Shown: in pieces, positions 1-5,502 of the stretch | Numbering within the stretch: position 1 is the first letter of the stretch | Layout: every line of letters begins with the position of its first letter | Origin: a bacterium | GTDB taxonomy: Archaea; Nanoarchaeota; Nanoarchaeia; Woesearchaeales; UBA10216 | Length of the DNA stretch: 5,502 nucleotides | Assembly: GCA_024206195.1 (NCBI GenBank) | Contig: JAAGZO010001335.1 | Location: forward strand, 1 to 5,502 | Direction of reading: 5' to 3' | Program-made: the position numbers and the translations under genes | The notes under the pieces: generated by a model | Database searches by the model: none | Told to the model about the DNA's origin: nothing | The model's input: only the letters and a program-made list of their open reading frames with translations

Positions 1-135
1 ATAATATTAATTATTTAGTATTTTATAATATAATTAACATTATTGAGTACTTAATTAAAACTTTAAAATATTAAATATAAGCTTAAAAAGATTATTATAT
101 CATTATATTCAAATTAAATTAAAGTATAAAAATAA
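1..135 (-). other. 3' flank of the clathrin gene, A+T-rich, non-coding
   Basis: This stretch lies downstream of the TAA stop and has only about 12 G or C bases in 135 (roughly 91% A+T). It should hold the 3' UTR and the transcription end. No AATAAA is present on the gene's strand, so the polyadenylation site cannot be placed. There is no telomeric repeat and no coding sequence, so the left edge is either an arbitrary cut or an incomplete chromosome end. Confidence 0.6.
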
Positions 136-3100
136 TTATCCATTATAATTGTAGCCTTGATTCATACCACCACCCATTTGACCTCCCATTTGGCCTCCCA
201 TTTGACCTCCGTATCCTGGATTCATTCCCATTCCACCACCTCCTCCCATTTGACCGCCTACTCCTTGATTCATTCCCATTTGACCACCTCCAGATCCTCC
301 TCCTCCTACATTTTGAGAGGGATCGTATAGATTTATCGCTTGCGCATTTATATTAAATGCCGCTGTATCTAGTGGTTGTAGTAATTCTTCTTCTTTCCTC
401 TTCTTTTCTAGTTCCTCTTTAGCTTCATTTCTTTTCTGCATATAGTCCATTTTGGAGGTTAAGTCCTTGAAGGTTTGAATCATGAATGGCATTATAAATT
501 CAGTCATATCATGTCTCCAAGCGAGTTCCATTGCAATATCAGGTTTAATATACTCATAACATGTGTAAAGACAAGCACAGAAGCATTCCTTATCTCCATG
601 GTCAGCGAAGAACCTAATAAGGTTCTCACATAAGTCAGGAACAGTGGATTCTAAAGCAGTTTCAATAGCGTCTCTATAAAATTCTAAGTTCTTTGAAATT
701 TCGATAGATTGTTGGTATTTCTTATTCTGTCTGTAAACTAAGGCTGATATTCTTCTAAATTCTAATAAGGGATGGTTTTCAATCTTCTTTGCGAGATTTA
801 GTTGCTCGAAGAGGTTGTATTCTAAGATACTTTGTTTAAGAGATTCGGCATCTTCCTCTTCTACGTAAATTTCATTTAAGGCTTCATTTATATCGAAGTT
901 ATTCTGAGATTGAACCAATTTTAAGAATGGAAGGGCAAGATGGAGGAAATTTTTTCTTCTTAACTCGAGAACGGCTTGAGATAAGTCAAGTTTGTTGGTG
1001 ACATTCTTTAGCATCTCATTAAGAAGTTGGGGTTGCTCATCAATGTAAAATCTAATAGCTTCATAGTATAAGTTGGAGTTGGAGACTTTTTGAAGGGTTT
1101 GACAGAAGAGGTCGTGTCTGAAGGCACTAGGGGAGTGATCCATCATGATTACAATTGCAGGGTCAAAGCCGCTGTAGTGGTTGTGAAGGAATACGACCTC
1201 GGGCCAGTGGTAGTGGAGTTCGCATACTCTGATGAGTTTGGGGACGATGATCTTCTCGTGGTAGTTTCTGCAGTGGTCCATTAGTTTTTCCTCTTGGTAC
1301 TTAGCATAAAGAACTCCGAGTTCAGTAATGATGTGATTTCTTTCTTGAGAGAGATTAGCTTCGAATAAAGTAATAAGTTCATTATAGGCTCCCCACTTCT
1401 CATACTCTTTAATTAAGTCTTCAACATGATCAGGGTGGGAGATTAAATGATTTCCAGCTTGGGCAGCAAATTTATATTCATTAGCTCTAATACAAGCGAA
1501 ACAAACCTCCTTCCAGCATTTGTTTGAACTAGCCTTCTTAGCGGCAACTAAGGCTTGTGGATATTGTTTTAAGTAGATCAAGCAAGAGGCAAGTCTTCCG
1601 TAATTCTGGCAGTGCTCGTATAAAATCTTAGCAGCTTCCCAAACTTTCTCATCGTAAAGCCTATCAGCGACAAGTCCTAACTCGGAGGTGTTAACATTAG
1701 GCATGAAACCTTCTAACTCTGAAAGTTTATTACACTTAGAAAGGCAGTAAACTAGCTCTCCATCAATAATTTTATCTTTCTTTTGTTCTCTAACCATGTA
1801 TAAATACCTGATAAGATCCTCAAACAAGCTTTGTTTTTGAGCAGCGAAGATTACATCAATATACTTATCAGCATCCTTAGACTTAATGAAGGCTTCAATA
1901 GCCTCTTCGACTAAGTTGAGATCTAATTTGGCTCTTGCAAGTTTACTCCATACCTCTGGATAACTATTCTTATCTGCATAGATAGTAGCTCTCTTAATAT
2001 CTTCGAGATACTGAATAATTACATTAATTGCGCTTGAGTAGTCCTTAGTCTTGTCATAAATAAAGTAAGCCTCTTCAGCTAAGTTATTTTCAATACACTT
2101 TAAGGCGATTTCAGGAGCGTCATATGAGTCAAGTTTGGTTAAGAAGCCCTTCACTCTCTTGGGGTCAGCAGTCATAGCAGTGATAATTAGGAGATTTTGG
2201 AGGTTTTTATTTCTTGAGAATTCTGAGTTATGTAAGACGAGTTTTTCAAGTAACTCCATAAGGTCACTTTGTAAACCAGCATCAATAAAGGCTCTTACTG
2301 CAACTTTAACCTCATCAGCGTTTCTTGTAACAGGAAGGATTACTGTGATAACTTGATCAACAACTGGTTGTCTGTGAGAGTTATCGTTATCAAGGACTTT
2401 CTTCCATAAGGCCTCTGAGGATGACTCTACCAAATATTGGGCTTGGATTCTGTATAAGGCCATTTTATTCGTAAGTTCAATAAGCTCATCATCACATGCT
2501 GGGATGGCTCTTCTGTAGGCGATGCAGGCAAGATGGGGATCTGAGTTCTCACAGTATTTTCCAACCACCTTTGAGTCATAGTATTTGTTGTTAAGTAAGA
2601 AGTCCTTTGCGTTGTTGTTGATATCGATGTAGATCATGGCCAAGGCGTTGTGAAGAGCAGGGGTTTGGTTTCCTTCTTGCTCTCTATCCTCTAAGAACTT
2701 CTGAAGGAGTTTTACTTTGTTAAGTTTAACGAATTCATCTACGAGGGGTTCAATTGGGCAAGATCCTCTAACAGTGTTAAGGATTTGTTTGATATAGTTC
2801 TCGTCACAATCCTCATACAATAAAGCAGCGCAGACTCTTGGAGTGTTTTGGGGTCTGGCCTGGAAGAGGTAATTTTCTAGGAATTTGACAAGTTTGTTCT
2901 TGTATAAGTACTTTGTTAAGTCTTCAATGTAATCATGCTTATCGCATAGGAAAATTAAACCTCTTGGATTTCCTAGTTTCTTTTCTAAGAAAAACTCCTT
3001 AACTTTAACTGCATCGTAATTGTCATACTCTTTTATTACTCTCTCAACTTCTCCTAGATTGTTCGAGTTTACACATGAGACGATGTACTTGAACATAAGT

Positions 3101-5340
3101 TCAGGGTCTTGGATTTGGTTTAGGATCTTACTTAAAAATCCGAAAAGTCCATTTGAGGATCCAAAAGACTCAAAGAGTTTGATGAGTTCTTGAGTGGGAA
3201 TGACGCCGTTGTATTTAACAGAAGCCTCAATGACAATGGGAGTATTTTGCATTTGGTTGTGTCTCATCATCTCTTGTAAGCAGATGAGTAGATTCTCTGG
3301 AGTGAGTCTAGCGAAGTACTCAACCAAGAATTGAGGGTTAATCACGTGAGTGTTAAGTACTACTCTTTTGATGTCGTTAATGTCAGTAAAGTTAAGAAGA
3401 GCAAGTTGAAGGCTTCCACACTTTTCAAGTAAATAGGCGATTCTCGTTTTGTCATAATGAGAGAATAAATTGGTGTTAAGGATAATTTCTGCAGCCTTTG
3501 GAGTCTCTGCAAGGTTAAGCTCGAGAACCTTTGTCTGTAAAAAGGCATCTTCTGGTCTGTTGTCCTTGAGATATTCCAATAAAAATTTAGTAAGCTCAGG
3601 AATTCTCCTTCTTGACTGGAAGATCTCAATAATAGTGTTTACATCTACAAGGTTACTTCCACTTTGCCTGTTGCAGATAAGAGAGGCTAAACCACCGGCT
3701 GCAGCAGCATCATTTACGATAACGCCCTTGAGTAAGTTAACATAGTCAGGTCGGTAGTTATTTTGCTGGCAGTAGTTGAAAATCTTGTCGTACTGTCCAG
3801 TTTGAACGAGTCCTTCTACCACCTTGGCGTGGGCATTGGGAGATCCTGAACCGAGAAGTATTTTTAAGGAAAGCTGAGGATCAACACCTCTTACTACTTC
3901 AGCTAGTTCTTCAGTGCAACTGAATTTCCCCTCATTGAACCAAGTCTCAATAACTTGCTTCTTTCCTTGAAGGACTAAGGGCTTGACAATTTCGAGTGTT
4001 TCGGTAGCATTTAACTTTCCTTTTTCCATTAAAGTCTGATAGTAAATCAAAATAGGAGCTTGTTGTCCTGGTTGAGCTTGAGCGTTCTTAAACATGTTGA
4101 TGGTGTTTGAATTTCTAAGTAAGTCATTAGGGGCATCTCTTGCAGCTCTTGCAGCTTCCATCCAGTTTCCACTATCAAAGTAGTTTTTGAAATTTGCTAA
4201 GAAAATCTTCTCAGCTCCTGGAAGACTATATCTAGAGGCAAGTTTTAGGCATAATTCTCCTACATTGTCGATGTTCTTTCCGAAATTCATGATAAAGGGG
4301 AGGAGGTTATTTGAGTCTATGTTGATAGAAATGAGCTTTCCTTTTTTGTTGATGACGTAAATTCCTCCAGTTTTACTGTTTTTAGCACTGCAGAAGCAGG
4401 AATCATCAGAAACTTTGCATCTGAAAACAAGAGCGAGCTTAGTGATCTCATAAATGTATAAGAAGCCAGCATTTGTGATAAGGAAAATCATACCATAATT
4501 CTCAATAACTTGCATAACTACAGGGAAGTCCATGTCGTTCTGCATGTTGACTTCTGCCACGCTTTTGAATCTTTTCTGTTGTCCAATCTCAGTCACAATT
4601 AAGTTGTATCTTTGATCATTAGGTTTCTTCTCCACAAAGGCAAGCATGCTGTTTGGTTGGTTGTCATCAATTACTTTTGCCTGTCCAAAAACGCCACAGA
4701 ATCCGTCAATTTGCTGACTTTGACCTACTGAGACACTGTAGAGCTGAGTGAAACCTTGAATGCTAACTCTATCACTTTCTCTTGAGGCTGAGATTCCACA
4801 AAGTACGTACCATTGACCAGCTGGTTCGACGTTGAGGTCGAGGATATTTACGCTAGGGTTGGAGAGGTTACCTGTTCTGTCAAAGATCTTTTTGGCTGGC
4901 TGATCATGACTCTCAATGGTTAGGAGGAGGACCGAAGTATTAGTGACGATTCCGATTACTGAATCATTGATCCACTTCCAATAAGAAACTTCATAGTTGA
5001 TGACGATGTCCTTCAATTTTTCCTTGGTGCTCAGGTTAAAGATTTGTATTATGGAGGCGTTTCTATCATTTTTGGCTCTTAAGGCAATTATATTTTGTTT
5101 AGGATGCATCATAGCAGCTTCAACCTTAGCAATTTGTTGTCTAGTAAGATTGAATCTATTTTCAATATCGGCAATTAAGATGCTTGCTGTTCCATCTTGG
5201 TTAGATTCCTTTGCACATATGTATTTATCTGAGTTGAAGGAGAGAGAACCCCACTTGCAAAGTGAGGAGTCGATTCCTATAGTTGGGAGCTGGATAACTT
5301 CGTTAACTTGTATTGGTAAGTTTTGACTAGGATCTATCAT
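136..5340 (-). CDS. CHC1: Clathrin heavy chain, full length, intron-less
   Basis: This gene encodes the clathrin heavy chain, the structural subunit of the triskelion that coats endocytic and trans-Golgi vesicles. The 1734-residue product aligns by eye with the 1675-residue human protein along its whole length. Residues 1 to about 345 form the N-terminal beta-propeller; the clathrin-box pocket is kept (Q99, F101, K106, K108). The linker follows (LPGAEKIF at 373, AQPGQ at 422). The alpha-solenoid repeats run from about 540 to 1580, with NNRPEDAFLQTKVLELNL from 593, HNALAMIYIDINNN at 897, VVGKYCENSDPHLA at 925, NLQNLLIITA at 1046, YDEKVWEAAKILY at 1229 and WKEVCFACIRA at 1276. The trimerization region follows (CFCACLYTCYEYIKPDI from 1586, ELAWRHDM at 1605), then a charged helix at about 1629-1655 and a Gly/Gln/Met tail. 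The start is the first ATG after an in-frame TAA at 5356-5358, and the N-terminus aligns with that of human. The stop is TAA at 136-138. The collinear alignment leaves no room for introns. Arginine codons examined are nearly all AGA/AGG. The family assignment is certain; the symbol follows Tetrahymena usage. Confidence 0.98.
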   Translation of the reverse strand: MIDPSQNLPIQVNEVIQLPTIGIDSSLCKWGSLSFNSDKYICAKESNQDGTASILIADIENRFNLTRQQIAKVEAAMMHPKQNIIALRAKNDRNASIIQIFNLSTKEKLKDIVINYEVSYWKWINDSVIGIVTNTSVLLLTIESHDQPAKKIFDRTGNLSNPSVNILDLNVEPAGQWYVLCGISASRESDRVSIQGFTQLYSVSVGQSQQIDGFCGVFGQAKVIDDNQPNSMLAFVEKKPNDQRYNLIVTEIGQQKRFKSVAEVNMQNDMDFPVVMQVIENYGMIFLITNAGFLYIYEITKLALVFRCKVSDDSCFCSAKNSKTGGIYVINKKGKLISINIDSNNLLPFIMNFGKNIDNVGELCLKLASRYSLPGAEKIFLANFKNYFDSGNWMEAARAARDAPNDLLRNSNTINMFKNAQAQPGQQAPILIYYQTLMEKGKLNATETLEIVKPLVLQGKKQVIETWFNEGKFSCTEELAEVVRGVDPQLSLKILLGSGSPNAHAKVVEGLVQTGQYDKIFNYCQQNNYRPDYVNLLKGVIVNDAAAAGGLASLICNRQSGSNLVDVNTIIEIFQSRRRIPELTKFLLEYLKDNRPEDAFLQTKVLELNLAETPKAAEIILNTNLFSHYDKTRIAYLLEKCGSLQLALLNFTDINDIKRVVLNTHVINPQFLVEYFARLTPENLLICLQEMMRHNQMQNTPIVIEASVKYNGVIPTQELIKLFESFGSSNGLFGFLSKILNQIQDPELMFKYIVSCVNSNNLGEVERVIKEYDNYDAVKVKEFFLEKKLGNPRGLIFLCDKHDYIEDLTKYLYKNKLVKFLENYLFQARPQNTPRVCAALLYEDCDENYIKQILNTVRGSCPIEPLVDEFVKLNKVKLLQKFLEDREQEGNQTPALHNALAMIYIDINNNAKDFLLNNKYYDSKVVGKYCENSDPHLACIAYRRAIPACDDELIELTNKMALYRIQAQYLVESSSEALWKKVLDNDNSHRQPVVDQVITVILPVTRNADEVKVAVRAFIDAGLQSDLMELLEKLVLHNSEFSRNKNLQNLLIITAMTADPKRVKGFLTKLDSYDAPEIALKCIENNLAEEAYFIYDKTKDYSSAINVIIQYLEDIKRATIYADKNSYPEVWSKLARAKLDLNLVEEAIEAFIKSKDADKYIDVIFAAQKQSLFEDLIRYLYMVREQKKDKIIDGELVYCLSKCNKLSELEGFMPNVNTSELGLVADRLYDEKVWEAAKILYEHCQNYGRLASCLIYLKQYPQALVAAKKASSNKCWKEVCFACIRANEYKFAAQAGNHLISHPDHVEDLIKEYEKWGAYNELITLFEANLSQERNHIITELGVLYAKYQEEKLMDHCRNYHEKIIVPKLIRVCELHYHWPEVVFLHNHYSGFDPAIVIMMDHSPSAFRHDLFCQTLQKVSNSNLYYEAIRFYIDEQPQLLNEMLKNVTNKLDLSQAVLELRRKNFLHLALPFLKLVQSQNNFDINEALNEIYVEEEDAESLKQSILEYNLFEQLNLAKKIENHPLLEFRRISALVYRQNKKYQQSIEISKNLEFYRDAIETALESTVPDLCENLIRFFADHGDKECFCACLYTCYEYIKPDIAMELAWRHDMTEFIMPFMIQTFKDLTSKMDYMQKRNEAKEELEKKRKEEELLQPLDTAAFNINAQAINLYDPSQNVGGGGSGGGQMGMNQGVGGQMGGGGGMGMNPGYGGQMGGQMGGQMGGGMNQGYNYNG
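139..306 (-). repeat. Gly/Gln/Met-rich C-terminal tail repeats of clathrin
   Basis: Codons 1679-1734 encode a low-complexity tail made of GGQM, GGGM and MNQG/MNPGY units. At the DNA level a 12-base unit, CCCATTTGACCT on the plus strand, occurs three times in tandem at 173-208 with one base change in the middle copy. Related single copies begin at 245 and 275. A larger unit, a GGQM block followed by MNxGY/V, recurs about three times. The segment is in frame and ends at the gene's stop codon. Tandem copies this similar suggest recent expansion by slippage, and copy number may vary between alleles. Confidence 0.85.
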
Positions 5341-5474
5341 TAATTCTGTTAATATTTAATTTGCAGATATTGACTTAAATACACAAAATTAATATTTTCT
5401 TGAATTTAAAAATTAAGAGATTAAATAAATAAAATTATATTTTTAAGTAATGATTGCTTAAATTATTAAATGCT
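5341..5474 (-). promoter_or_regulatory. 5' flank of the clathrin gene (promoter and 5' UTR region)
   Basis: These 134 bases, about 86% A+T, are all that separates the start codon from the telomere. If this is the chromosome end, they must contain both the promoter and the 5' leader. An in-frame TAA at 5356-5358, six codons upstream of the ATG, closes the frame and supports the chosen start. TATA-like strings are plentiful, but in such A+T-rich DNA none can be singled out. No upstream ORF or defined operator is visible. Confidence 0.6.
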
Positions 5475-5502
5475 TTGGGGATTGGGGATTGGGGATTGGG
5501 GA
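5475..5502 (+). repeat. Telomere, (TTGGGGA)x4
   Basis: Four perfect, uninterrupted copies of TTGGGGA run to the last base of the window. The G-rich strand reads 5' to 3' towards the end, as in a true telomere. The unit differs from Tetrahymena TTGGGG by one added A and from the spirotrich repeat GGGGTTTT. It follows directly on A+T-rich subtelomeric DNA, with no intervening repeat. That it is a telomere is inferred from its position, orientation and composition. Four units may be only part of the natural length, because assembly often trims such ends. Confidence 0.9.

Noticed and set aside
173..208. Tandem 12-base repeats considered as a minisatellite or regulatory array
   Set aside because: They are in frame within the clathrin gene and encode GGQM units, so they are coding low complexity rather than a separate element.
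1090..1284. Open frame of 64 codons on the plus strand
   Set aside because: It lies wholly inside the clathrin coding region on the opposite strand; its Val-rich translation is the antisense of clathrin codons and shows no recognisable domain.
2135..2356. Open frame of 73 codons on the plus strand
   Set aside because: Antisense shadow of the conserved clathrin repeat region, with no family resemblance.
3360..3745. Overlapping open frames on both strands (3360-3629 minus, 3470-3745 plus)
   Set aside because: Both are out-of-frame readings of clathrin codons whose conserved protein explains the DNA here.
4997..5326. Open frame of 109 codons on the plus strand with hydrophobic stretches
   Set aside because: It is antisense to the conserved beta-propeller codons. 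Hydrophobic stretches are common in the antisense of polar, A-rich codons and do not indicate a membrane protein.
5346..5384. GT...AG segment of 37-39 bases just upstream of the ATG on the minus strand, resembling a short ciliate 5' UTR intron
   Set aside because: GT and AG pairs arise by chance in such A+T-rich DNA, the donor lacks a GTAAG-like consensus, and without transcripts there is no support.

Overview
The window is a eukaryotic, very probably ciliate macronuclear, chromosome end that carries one gene: an intron-less, full-length clathrin heavy chain on the minus strand. Two things point to a ciliate. The window ends in four perfect copies of a G-rich seven-base repeat, TTGGGGA, oriented as a telomere should be. 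The start codon of a 1734-residue gene lies only 134 bases from that telomere, the crowded layout of gene-sized macronuclear chromosomes. The repeat resembles Tetrahymena TTGGGG with one added A and is not the G4T4 of spirotrichs. The reading frame needs no reassigned stop codons, so this is probably not a lineage that reads UAA/UAG as glutamine. A litostome (for example a rumen ciliate) or another standard-code ciliate fits, but the species cannot be fixed from the sequence.

Layout from left to right: 1-135 is 3' flank of the gene, about 91% A+T, with no telomere at this edge. 136-5340 is the clathrin heavy chain gene (minus strand). 5341-5474 is the short A+T-rich 5' flank, which must hold the promoter and 5' UTR. 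5475-5502 is the telomere. No second gene, RNA gene or mobile element was found.

The protein is collinear with animal clathrin heavy chain from the N-terminal beta-propeller through the linker, the clathrin heavy-chain repeats and the trimerization domain. Its main differences are a C-terminal Gly/Gln/Met-rich tail (GGQM repeats) in place of the usual tail, lack of a proper QLMLTA uncoating motif, and altered residues in one adaptor-binding pocket of the propeller. I found no new multi-gene system. The points of interest are the telomere unit, the chromosome layout and the divergent C-terminus.
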